Part shown: in pieces, positions 1 to 10,548 of the stretch
Position numbering within the stretch: position 1 is the stretch's first letter
Layout: the number at the start of each line of letters is the position of its first letter
DNA from: Cryptomeria japonica
Lineage: Eukaryota; Streptophyta; Pinopsida; Cupressales; Cupressaceae
Assembly: GCF_030272615.1 (NCBI RefSeq)
Contig: NC_081415.1
Location: forward strand, 377,223,392-377,287,391
Direction: 5' to 3'
Length of the DNA: 64,000 nucleotides
The notes under the pieces: generated by a model
What the model was told of the DNA's origin: nothing
What the model saw: the letters and a program-made list of their open reading frames with translations, nothing else
The model's database searches: none
Position numbers and translations under genes: made by a program

Positions 1-1420
1 GACAAAATCATACAATGCAACGACAGAGGTACACTATCAAGGTTGTTTATGCTCCGAAGGATGATAACCAGTTGTAGGCTTGTTGTAGACTATTTTAGGA
101 AGGTTTGACTATTCTGACTGACAAGATTAGGAATTCATATGACAGAGGATTGGACAGAGATGAGATTCTGACAGACAGAGTTTCAATGACTGATGACTAC
201 TAGTTTTTGATAAGGACTAAGTTTTCACTGACTGACGATGACCAGTTTAGAGGTGGACTGAGTTTTTGACAGCTAAGGCATACCAGTTTGTGACATGGAC
301 AAAGTTTTGATCACTAAGTTTGTTTGTTGTTTTCTCTAGTTTTAGTTTTAGGGATGAAAACATAGAAAACATGCAAGATATATAATAATTCAATCAGAGC
401 ACGCTAACCCTATGGAAGTTGGCTTAGAGAAGAAAACTTTTGCTTGCTGACTTAGGTACACACCCAATAGCTAATCAGAATATAGCCATTGAGTCTCATG
501 CAATGGATTCTCAACGCCGTATTAGCCGACTCCAAACGCTAATGGGGGCATGATATGGCAAGTGTCTTGGGAGAGTTACTATCTCTCTTGCACAAAGATT
601 ATCCCCCTTTCGGAGGTGAACCGGGTAGCTTCTATCTTATAGTTCTTAGTCAAGAATTTTGTTTGAAATTACTCCTTGAAGTCATGCAAGCATGATTGAG
701 GCCTATAGCCCAACAAGGTACTGAAACAAGATGTGGTCACGTAAACGTGATTGAGACTGCGAGACCCTACAAAATGCTCGATATGAGAGATCTCAAAGAG
801 AAAACTCAAATAATCCCATCCTCTGAGACTTTAATCACCAGAGGCCTATTTATTATAGTGAGTTGGAATGCTCAGGTCCAGCTGTACTCACTTGGGTTGT
901 TCTCACAGGGTGATTACTTTTTCCCATTGTGACAGGACGGCTAAAGGTACACAAATCTCAAAACTTAGAAAAAAGCTTCGAGGGTCTAGATTTTTGATTG
1001 TCTGTAAAAGACCAAAGCATACCCTCCTACCTCTTAGATTTTTCTAAAAACATGAAAGACATATTTTTTCTCTAACCAGATAGCAATTTAAGTGCCTAAG
1101 AAAATACTAAATGAATACACAATGTTTAGTCGATTCTCCTTAGGCAACCTACAAAGCCAATATGTCAGTAGTCATTTTCTTCTTGATTCTTTGGCAGGCG
1201 TATGTTTGATTGATAGATTCTTTGACAAGCGTCCTGCGAACATTAAAAGCCCAAAATTAGTTGCCAAAATAATATTAAAAAAAAATCATCAAAAGCAAAT
1301 TCTAGCATGCAAGCCGTAAATTAAACTAATCTAACAAGAATTTCCATTTTTTATGACTATCCTAGTTATGACAGTTTTGATAGTACTTCACTCTGCCATT
1401 TATAAGTTTTCAACCAGAGA

Positions 1421-1745
1421 TAATTTAGAAACTCTCTTCGGTGGAAATGTGTAAAACTTGGTTTTACATAACATATTAAAATTTTGTTTAGATCCAACGG
1501 TTCGATAAAAAGTTATACCCTTCAAACAGAGACCATTTTTTACTGTCATAGAAGAATAAGTAAAATGATAGTCCTGCACTCTGTCAATCATAACTTTCAA
1601 ACCCAATATCTTTAGGAAACTCCCTTTAGTGAATCTGTAGAAAACTTGGTTTTACACAACATATCAAAAATTGGTCTAGATCCAACAGTTCAATAAAAAG
1701 TTATGCTCTCCAAACCGAGACCATTTTTTACTGTCATAGAAGAAC
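1421..1745. repeat. Tandem duplication of about 190 bp in the T1 leader
   Basis: Two imperfect copies lie head to tail. Each contains 'aaaacttggttttaca', then a block like 'gatccaacggttc', then 'gagaccattttttactgtca'. The last motif recurs about 190 bp apart (near 1527 and 1717). I do not see the same duplication in the T2 leader. Confidence 0.7.
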
Positions 1746-1856
1746 AAGCAAAAAGAAAGATTTTTATTTGCAAATTTAACACATGTTTATTAGTTATAAA
1801 AACCAAACATTAAATTTGTTCAAGAAACATTAGAAATATTTGTAGTTGTGGGTTCG

Positions 1857-1874
1857 AGCCCCACGGTGGGTGCC
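1857..1874 (-). other. T1 primer-binding site, tRNA-Lys type
   Basis: The plus strand reads as the 3' end of a plant tRNA-Lys(CUU), including the T-arm 'gttcgagccccacggtgg' and a terminal CCA (match extends over 1848-1874). On the minus strand this is a primer-binding site starting TGGCACCCACC, placed five bases inside the LTR. It is a retrotransposon primer site and not a tRNA gene, because only the 3' third of a tRNA is present. The tRNA identity is from memory of the plant tRNA-Lys sequence. Confidence 0.7.
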
Positions 1875-1879
1875 AAAAA

Positions 1880-3004
1880 TGTGTGTGTGAAAAGTGGACC
1901 TGTATCTGGAATACACAACACTTCAATTAAGTCATTACATGTATGGTTAGACAGATATAAGCATGAATATGAAAACCATAACAAATCGACCCATTGCCTT
2001 CTAAAAGATGCGAGTATAAGATTGCTCTCAGATTTGTATAAGCAATCCAGTGACTAGACTACACCAAGACGAAGGATTTTAATCTATATGAGCATGATAT
2101 TAAGCTAGATGGATGCAAGATTAATCTAACATGATTTAAGAAATAAATGAGATAAATGATCTTAAATATGTATGCACTAACTAATATGTGAATATCTAAA
2201 TGCACAAATATTATTGAACCTAGAGAAAAAACAGCATGATAATAATATATTCTCCAGGATTCTTGAATTAGAGATGAGAGCCTGAATTTATAGAAAATTC
2301 ATAAAGAAACCAAAGGTTGAGATCAAATGATGATGAGCGGACAAGATTTTCCAAGAGGAAGCACAATTCAGGTGAATTGATGTGATTGGATGCTTTTCTC
2401 AGTTTTAAAGGAAATTGAACTAAAATTAAGATAAAATCAAGAAAAAACTGATTTATTCTCTATTTCATTCAATTTTAATATTTAATTGCTTTAATTGCTT
2501 TCTTTGAGATTATTTATCAATTTTTAATTTGTTTTTTTTCAAGATTATCTCCAATTGATTTTTTTTCTCGAATTTTTAATTCTTTTTTGGTCAATTAATT
2601 CCTTTTTTGATTTATTTCCATTTTTGAAGATTTGTGCTCATAATTTCCAATTCCTCTTTCTTGATTTGTTTCCTTTTTTGAAGATTTATGACAAATTGAA
2701 TTATTTAATTAAATTAATTCCTCTTTTTGATGATTTAATGGCAAATTGATTTATTTAATTAAATATGCAAAAGATATTTAATTAAAATAAATAAGATAAT
2801 TGTTTAAAATGATTAATTTGGAATGATCAATTAATTAAGTAAATATTTAATTAATATTGGTTGATTAATTTGCCATGTGACATTCGATGATTTTAGAAAT
2901 TAATTGTGTGCTCAAGATTGATTTAATTTCCTTTGGTTAGGACCTTGGTGACGTTGTCGAGATTAGGGGCCCATGGTTTAGATTACCATTTTTAGGGTAT
3001 TACA
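1880..3004 (-). mobile_element. T1: 5' LTR (minus orientation)
   Basis: The reverse complement begins TGTAATACCCTAAAAATGG and ends CACACACA, the same ends as the two LTRs of T2 (45156-46426 and 59400-60630). Landmarks shared with T2 are the AT-rich ATTTAATTAA block, repeated 'catctagcttaatcttg'-like units near the 3' part, and a TATA-like 'tataaatt' upstream of the region that would begin the transcript. The length of 1125 bp is a little shorter than the T2 LTRs. T1 lies against relic sequence at 3005. Its other LTR is outside the window, so a target duplication cannot be checked. Confidence 0.88.
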
Positions 3005-3780
3005 GTCTTTGGGATAAATTATCTTACTATTCTGATTATTTTAACTTCTCCTACTTCTTGATTATCTTTTCTAACTGATTATTTTTTGCTTTAATCCAAC
3101 TCCTATTGTACTTCCTTTTAACTATTTCTATTTTGAATCCTACTTATATCTCCTACTAGCATAAGAATGAAACTGAAAATGGGTGGATAAGTGATTTGAA
3201 TTGAAAATTTCTATGTAATTAGACCAGTGACTTATTTATTTTGGACAGTAGAGTCGTTCACTTGCAAAATTTGTCCATAACTCTAATAGATAATTTTTAA
3301 ATTCTCACCATGTGGATCTGTCAACTACTCAACCCTCAATGTCACAATTCTGATATCTTCAATTACAATTATTCTGATTAAATTTAACTCTCACAGAAAG
3401 ACCAATCTAAATAAAATGCAAATAGCCGCCTTTTGTATGCACTCTATATTTTTTAAATTGTAATTTTCATATAAGATCTTCACACAAGGATTTAGAATAG
3501 AAATTATCAATCACAGATAATCATAACAGAGAACTAATCTAAAGTGAAAGCATCCATAGCACAACTTTGCAAATAAGGAAACTGATTTCTTTGTATTACT
3601 TTGAAATAACTTAGTCTTGTTCTTGAAACATCAAAACTGCTTGAAACTTAAAAACTTTCAAAAAACTTGCCAAACTTCCAACCCCTTTGCAAATTATTAC
3701 ATTGAGTACTTTATAACGTATCAAAGGGTTACACCCTTTGAAAAAGGTCTTTTGGAGACAAACTAAACACTTAAAAGAAA
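3005..3780 (-). repeat. LTR-like relic related to the B repeat
   Basis: The sequence is diverged but collinear with the B repeat at 12840-13200. Matching landmarks are 'tcctacttccataaaac' against 'tcctactagcataagaat', the block 'ctgtctaaccctcaatac' against 'ctactcaaccctcaatgt', and 'gagtttaactcc' against 'aaatttaactct'. Its left end is cut by T1. Near 3720 it holds 'gggttacaccctttg', like the B segment near 20385. This suggests the 3' LTR of an old minus-strand element whose body would lie to the right, but the identity is low and the right boundary is approximate. Confidence 0.45.
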
Positions 3781-3784
3781 CTAA

Positions 3785-6610
3785 TCATCTAGTTAAGCAT
3801 AAATGCACACTACTTAAATGTGCCAAATATTTCTCATTGTATCGAGTATCACAATCATGGATTGTATCTCGAGCCTCTACCTCCATCAGCACCATGCTTC
3901 CTATGTATTTTACCACCATATCACCATATTCATTCTGGGAAGCTTTCATTGCATCTTTGAGCACATGTGTGGCATTCACGAGTCCAATCCACCTTCTCCT
4001 TTCGTTCTCCATATTTATTAAGTAGGAGTGGGATGTTGTTTGATCTGTCATTGAGGAAATTGGTTCCCTCTGATTTCAGTGCTTCCCAATACTTCTTATG
4101 GGTCTTAATCAATTTTTCACAATTCTGCATTGTATCAGTATTTGCTTCATCTTCACCCTATAACTCTTTGAATTGCTCATGCAGTCGTTCATCCAGTCTT
4201 TCATGCTCCTCAATAATAGTCTGATTCTTAGTGTATACATCTCAGTATTTGTCCATCCATGTCATCAAGTTAGTAAACCTCTTTTGGATAAGCATTAACA
4301 TGGTTTCACTTTTGGCTTCTCTTAATTGGGCCTGGAGCTGATAATTCTCTTCTCGTAATCTACTAGCCTTAGTTTGAGGATGCGAGCTCTCACCTTGCAT
4401 TAACAGTCTCGGTGGCTCCTTCTGTTTCAACATTTCCTTCAGATGATCAATTTCTTTACTTAGCCTAATATTTTCAATTTTACAAGACTTGTTCTCTCTC
4501 AAAAACAATTGAATCTGAGTCTTATTCAATTTGGCAATGTTCAACCCTAAATCAGTTGTAACTATGAGGTTTGTTTCACCAACCTTCAAGGTCATGATAT
4601 GTTCAGATGCCTTCTGTGTATCAATCATTATGGGTTTTTTTGTTGGAGGATACAATGACCAAATCAACATAGAATGCTTGTCAGGGTTGTATAATGACCC
4701 CATGTATACTTGGGTCACACCTTCTAGAGATAAATTATGTTTTGCATCAATACTATGAAGAAAACTATCAAATACTAAATCTAAATTCATATCACACCCA
4801 GGAAAGATTAGGACATCTCCATCTTCAAGTCATTTTCTCCCTCATTCAAGAGTCATTCGGCCCATTTCCATATCTACTTCATTTTCTAGAGTAGCTGACA
4901 ATTGTTTTTCATTAGAGGTATTCACCTCTCCAACACTTTCTCTAAATTCCTTTCCTTTTACTTTATACAAAAAGGACGAGAATTCGGGAGAATTTATAAA
5001 ATTATCATCAGATATAAAATCCTTACAGGCCAATTGCCTTGGATCTTCTTCTATTGGAATTTCCTCATCAGGATCCCTAATAGGTAACACTTGCTCTTCA
5101 ATCAGCATTTTGGAGAACTGCTCAAATGAAACCTCATCCCCTTATGATGAATCCTTATCATCTGAATATAACACATCGATAGTCTGCTTGTCCCTTGTCT
5201 TTTTCTCCATCTCCCTGTTATGGTTATCAATGGCCAATTCGGCCTCCTTTTCATCCATGTTTCTTATCAAGTCATCCCTCATATATAGGATATGCTCATA
5301 ATCACCAAGTTTTTGTTTTTTCATCGCTTAATGGATATATCCTTTAGAATCAAAGTTCTTCCTTGGAGCACCCAACTTCATATCATAATGGACGAGTTCA
5401 CTCCATGTGAGCTCTTGTCCTTCTCTCCCATTAACAATGAATTCACCAACACATAAGGTTCCAGGCATAAAAACTTCCTTGTCATGCGAGCCTAAATGCA
5501 TATGATTTGAATCTCCCACCTACCTTATGATCTCTAAATAGGTGACTCTGTCAGGCACTGTCTTGGGCAACAATAATGAAGATCCTTCAAAGCCATAGAC
5601 TCTAATCATGGTCACATCAGAAAATCAATACCAATCACCCCAGTTGTGCTTAAAGGCTTCAGGCCCTCCAAAGTCTGCAGGCCTTAGGAATCTTTTAACA
5701 TCTTATGAGACTGCAAAATTGCAAGGGTGATCATAAAACTTGTATAAAGTTTCTGCAAAGTAGTCTTCAAAATGAATGTAACTGGATCTAACAAATCTGC
5801 AGTCCCATATCGAAGTCCATAATTAGACTAGCAGAGGTTGGTTGTCATTATCACATTGTCTTATCCTCATCTCATTGGGCCAAAGACCCAATTATTGGCC
5901 ATAAAATAACACCATTGCATCAGCAAGGAATAATGCGGGAAGTGGATCTGGGATTAATCTTTCTGGATAGTTGTAAGCCTCAAGTTGTCTTGCTACAAAT
6001 ATGGCATAGTCAATTCTCTGGCTTTCAGGGACTGAATATCTGCTGCAATGATCATGGATTCTATCCTCATGAAACCTAAAGTGTTCAACCCTAAAACCTG
6101 ACCAGCCGAGTAGTATGTATACTTGAAATCATTTTTGAAGAAATTTACATGAAATGCAAAACCTTCCCCTATCTCCAATGGTGCATTAGGATTAAGCAAG
6201 TGAAAGGGCAATCTCCATCCTGCATAGGTGGTATCTAACCTAAGGTATTCTTTCAACAAATTCTCAAGGACAATGGGATAATCATAAATCCCAAGTGGGT
6301 TAAAAACTTTAGAGATTGCCTCTCTAGATATAAAGAAATAGAGCTTTTCATCCCAGTTGCAGATTGCCCTCTTTTTGGGATCATAGTTTCATGCTAACAG
6401 TTTTAGAAGATCCATATTAACATAAACATTGGGAACAACTAGTTTTCCCAAGTTCAATTTTCACGGGTTACAAATTGGCTCAGGCTCTTCATGCCTATGA
6501 TAGTAGAACATAAATAACTCATAGCCTCTGATGGTTGTGTATACATCTCCTACATCATCATAGTTGTCTTCCAACTTCCATTTTGCAGACCTCTTGTCTT
6601 TATTAGTCAT
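3785..6610 (-). pseudogene. Long decayed reading frame, product not recognised
   Basis: A minus-strand frame runs from an ATG at about 6610 (MTNKDKRSAKWKLEDNYDD) through segments at 5993-6259, 5328-5519, 5142-5324, 4842-5108, 4242-4790 and 3785-4130, broken by stops and small shifts. About 940 residues can be followed. The N-terminal half is globular and aromatic-rich. The middle is acidic, and the C-terminal third (4242-4560) is predicted coiled coil with heptad-like Leu and Glu/Lys (for example RLREENYQLQAQLREAK). I see no reverse transcriptase, protease, integrase or transposase motif. Codon phase persists across the stops, so it was once coding. It sits just upstream, in minus orientation, of the LTR-like relic at 3005-3780 and is divergent from the plus-strand frame at 7047. 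Best guess: an accessory frame of a plant transposable element. Confidence 0.5.
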
Positions 6611-7046
6611 TCTGATGGGTTTTTAAGACCTCATGTTCGGTAATGCTATCCTGATATTGGAGTCTAACATTGATTTATTAGATCAGATTAACTATTCTGA
6701 TATATACACGAAATGTTGATTGGTGAAGGTTATTTTACTGATCTTTCTTGGGTATATCAGGAATTACTCACATAGGATTTAGGGCATAATGGAGATAGTA
6801 TTTGGGAATTTATACTAGGTAAAAGAAAACTTTTGTAGCTTCAACCTTTCACCATCTTAAATACAAAATCTTGGTGATGACTAACATGCCAGAGGTACTA
6901 AATACTATTATGAAGTTTTGGGGTTTCAACACACTGTTTAATTTAGTTGCTAATTAAGAGAACTTTGGAAGAAACAAACCCTAGAATGACATGGAGTGAC
7001 TTCTGGAACATAACTGGAAGTCAGCCAATAAACCAAAGACCTCGTG
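6611..7046. other. Spacer between two divergent frames
   Basis: About 430 bp between the starts of the divergent minus- and plus-strand frames. It is AT-rich, with stops in all frames and no clear promoter motif. A plus-strand stretch near 6890-6950 (beginning MPEVLNTIMKFWGF) may be a decayed upstream part of the right-hand frame. Confidence 0.35.
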
Positions 7047-8515
7047 TTATGTGAACAAGGGATGCCTCTTCCTCCATAAAAGTTCTTGTTAATTCCTCTA
7101 GTGAAAGTCCTTCTGGATAGGATAGGGACCCTAGTCCATCTACTGATGAAACCCTTGTATCAACAACACCTCCAGGGAAAGGGGGTAAAATTAGGAAAGC
7201 CATTGAAAAGGAAAAAGCAAGAGAGAAAAAGAAAGCTAAAGCCTTAGGTCTTGTTCAGGACAAGTCCACACCAAAGAAACAAAAAACTAGGGCATATAAA
7301 CAACCTACAAGAACATAAAAATTAAAAGAAGTTGCTAAATGAACAAGCAAGTCTGCAAAAAAAGGTGAAGAAGTTTATTAAGAAAACTCTAAGGAGGACT
7401 CCTAGATTGAAGAAGGTATTTAAAAGAAAGAGTACTCCAGGCAAGAAGATTATCATTAAAAGTTTTGATACAGAAGAAGAGGAGGAAAAATTTCTTGAAA
7501 GAAACTCCCCTATCTTGCAGAAGCCTTCTTCTCCATCATCCTCTTTCATACTGAAGAAGGTAAAGATGTAGAGAGAAACTCATCAGAAGACGTGGAGGAA
7601 ATGTCAGTTCATTTCGATGAAATTCTTGAACCAAATGTTGAAAATATCCAGAGCTAGAAACAACCATTTGATGAGGGACCATCTGTTGTCAATTTTGACA
7701 AACAATCATTTGAGAAGGAGCATATTGCCACATGATTAAAAAATAACGCAGAAGTAGCAAAGCAAGTCAACAATGTAGGCAGAAGAGACAAGACTACAAT
7801 AAGTTTGTGTGACCTACCTTTGCTTTCATGGGTTGCATTTGCATTAGAATTATGAAAGTCAATAGAAAATAAAGAAAAGGATTGGAAAGCAAAGAGGGAG
7901 AACTTACAAGAAAAATTAAGAGAAAAGGATGCAAAAATTAATAGAATGGAAGATAGATTAGATAATGTGGCCATTCTTGTACCACAAATTATTGAGTGGA
8001 GACCACCTCCAAGGGAATATGATTTGCATCTAAAAGACTTATATTTTTCCTATAGATTGTTTAGGGAATATTCTAGTTTAAGCTCATCCCTCATAAGTAT
8101 TGAAGACTTTATGCATGCCTACAATACATCTACCCCTCAATAGAAAAATTTGATATGTGAATTTTATCTCCATAGCTTTGCTATTCCTTGTAATCCACAA
8201 TGGAATCTATTACTATCAATCAAGGATATACAACTTAGGGCATTCATGTCCTATATTCAAAATAAGAATAGTAGGGGTGAACAAGCCCATGAATACCTAG
8301 ACATGGAGCAAATCATTCCATTGCTTCTTCAAGCCGAATTAGGATATCTTGATAGAATTTTGTACCACTGGAATCAATTGGCATATGATCCCAATAAGAG
8401 GGATAAAATGATGTCATTAAGGGAAGAGGCTAACAAAGAATTTAAGAAAAAGTGGCAGATACTTTATCTAGAACAGTGTATGAATATCTTGCTTGCAGGT
8501 GGAATTGGTTACTAG
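7047..8515 (+). pseudogene. Decayed frame with Lys-rich N-terminus and coiled coil
   Basis: A plus-strand frame can be followed from about 7047 through a Ser/Pro-rich then strongly basic segment (AIEKEKAREKKKAKAL near 7200), an acidic segment (about 7580-7680) and a charged coiled coil (KEKDWKAKRENLQEKLREK near 7880). Two better preserved blocks follow at 7946-8143 (IIEWRPPPREYDLHLKDLYF) and 8150-8515, ending LLAGGIGY. It is interrupted by several TAA, TAG and TGA codons and by shifts near 7310-7570. No catalytic motif is visible and I do not recognise the family. It is divergent from the 3785-6610 frame and may belong to the same relic element. Confidence 0.45.
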
Positions 8516-9081
8516 AGGATCTGAAGAGGCCACTTGACTCATTATGAAATTTTCATGCAGCACTCAAGAGGGCAACCACATACATACACTTGGGAAGATC
8601 ACATTAGGAAAAATGGATACATTTAATCTTTTAGCCACCAATGTTATGGTGGCTTGTTCCACACTAGGAAGAACTCACTTATTATGATGTTGAACAAGAA
8701 AGGACCAGGTGGGAAAATCTCAAAAAAGATCAAGGGTTTTATTGGAGTCCAATCACAAAAACCAGAAGAGAAACTACTATAGGGGACTTTAGATTACGTG
8801 TAGATTACTAACTTGGAAGGAGAACCAAAAACCACCTGCTAGTGGACTAGAAGGGACTTAAGTTGCGGGGGATGATGAGGCCTTTTTATGCATCTTTATT
8901 TCACACATTTCATGATGTTTTAAGACTTTGTTTTAATATTTCGAGGGATATATACTTTGTGATAGTGTCTTTTTGAGTTATAATGTTGAACATACTGTTC
9001 ATATCCTAAACCTCTTATAGTGATGCTATAACAGTTTAATGAATGCAATATAAGTATATCTTTATCTTTGGATGATGCTAA
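8516..9081 (+). other. 3' tail with possible polypurine tract
   Basis: Broken coding similarity continues to about 8860. A purine run 'agttgcgggggatgatga' (about 8852-8870) resembles the polypurine tract that precedes an LTR starting TG. If so, a short LTR piece would fill 8865-9081 before being cut by the C1 LTR. No second LTR was found to confirm this. The rest is AT-rich and noncoding. Confidence 0.3.
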
Positions 9082-10194
9082 TGTTGGAATCAAGGAACAC
9101 TAAGAGGCCCGGGTGAATTAATGTTCTACGATTTTTTACTTTATTAACTATATCTTTTACCCAATTAATACATTGAATCAAAAGAAAGATGAAATAACAC
9201 AAGACAATCAACCATAGCACCATAACACAAGGATTTTATACGTGGAAAACCCGATGAAGGGAAAAAACATGGTGGGGATGAGACCCACAAAATGAATATA
9301 CTCAAATATAAGGTTTACAATGGAATGCACATGCATTCAGGCACACTGCCTAGAGCTTACTACTCAAAACAAAGAAGGGATACAACCCTAGGAAGGCTCA
9401 CTGCCTTAAAAATGAGTTACAAGTGCTCAGAACTATTGAACAACATTTACAAATGCCTAGATATAGTTTTGGTTAAGCATAATTTCCACCGATTTCACAC
9501 TCTGTTGTAAACTACTCAGTTCCACAGTTCTGCAATATTCTAGAGCATAAATCTTCAACTTGCACACATGCAACTACGCATAATCAATCATGAACATCTC
9601 TCGCATACACACCAATATCCAAAATAATCATAACAATTGTCCTTATATATTTGCAATAAGAAATTAGGTTAGTTAGATGTCAGCTTCAAGAACACTTTAC
9701 AAATAATGAAATGTGTACACACTGTCGACTGAATCTAAACCAAAATACTAATGCGGACCAAAACAATTATCCACACACTACCAAAACCATCAAACAAAAC
9801 ATCTGGATCCCAAAAGTAATCACCAAAACTGATCCACATGATCCGCATAAGGATTATCCACATTAAACTATTGATGTGCATTGTTGAACTAAAGACCGAT
9901 ATACCAAAGCACCTAACTTACAAGCAAATCAACACCAAAGGCTAAAATCATGGGATAAGGCTATCCAAACATGCATAAACCTTCAACTAGATCCGCAACA
10001 CAAGATATTAACCTGAAATCAAATGCTACCCAAAATACTAAACTCTGTCAGATACTCTATTCTAGTCTACCGGACTAGAACCAATCTACAACTGACTTCT
10101 GGTATGATGAACTCACATACTGTGGATGGGATAACTAACTTTGGTTTCCATCAATGACAACACCGGATGACCTGTGCAGTGTCACTTGCCAACA
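9082..10194 (-). mobile_element. C1: copia-type 3' LTR (minus orientation)
   Basis: The segment begins TGTTGG and ends CCAACA, the inverted terminal motif usual for plant copia LTRs. On the minus strand it is directly preceded by a purine-rich tract, seen on the plus strand as 'atcttcccctttgg' just right of 10194. The inner part around 9245-9480 is closely similar to C2 near 40070-40330 (shared 'cgtggaaaacccgat' and 'gcacatgcattcaggcacac'), so the two elements are related. The length is 1113 bp. No 5' LTR for C1 is in the window. Confidence 0.75.
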
Positions 10195-10548
10195 ATCTTC
10201 CCCTTTGGCATTGATGGCAACACTTAGTGAAAAATGACTAAGTGTCAAACCAATTATAAACATACACTACAACACTCAAAAACTCAAAATTCCAAAACTC
10301 CCAAAGACTCCCCTTGAGATGATAATAACATTTTTTACTGCCTTAGACTCCCCCTTTGACATCAATGGAAAAGATAGGGTTCCACATACCAAAAGTTATA
10401 CAAAATTCTTACATATGTACAGACAGACTCTATCAACTTACAAAAACTTAAATACATCTGTGAAAATGTTTTTCAATGAGCTCAAATTGTTGTGCCAACT
10501 CTTTTTGAGACTCTCCAAAATTGAGATCTAACCACTAAAGAGAAATGC
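10195..10548 (-). other. C1: polypurine tract and 3' noncoding region
   Basis: The plus-strand pyrimidine tract 'aatcttcccctttggcattg' abuts the LTR and is the polypurine tract on the minus strand. A second motif, 'ccccctttgacatcaatg', near 10350 recurs near 41400 next to C2, which shows that the two elements share their 3' ends although their coding regions differ. No gene is seen here. Confidence 0.6.

Larger units (their letters stand above)
1..1879 (-). mobile_element. T1: 5' leader of a truncated Tat-type gypsy element
   Basis: Read on the minus strand, this stretch matches the untranslated leader of element T2 (about 46431-48630), starting at the primer site next to the LTR and running left off the window. 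For example, the first 40 bases are the reverse complement of T2 near 48590-48630. No gag frame is reached before the window edge. The short open frames here (696-932, 1092-1319) show no protein similarity I recognise and sit in leader sequence. The two copies differ by many substitutions and by an extra duplicated block at about 1421-1745, so T1 and T2 are separate, old members of one family. Confidence 0.8.

Noticed and set aside
1848-1874. Possible tRNA-Lys gene
   Set aside because: Only the 3' third of a tRNA is present, directly beside an LTR end. It is a primer-binding site.
1880-3004. Solo LTR
   Set aside because: Primer site and leader sequence continue to the left, so it is the 5' LTR of a longer element.
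7332-7571. Separate small basic protein gene
   Set aside because: Alternative frame over the Lys-rich part of the 7047-8515 decayed frame. Base composition explains its openness.
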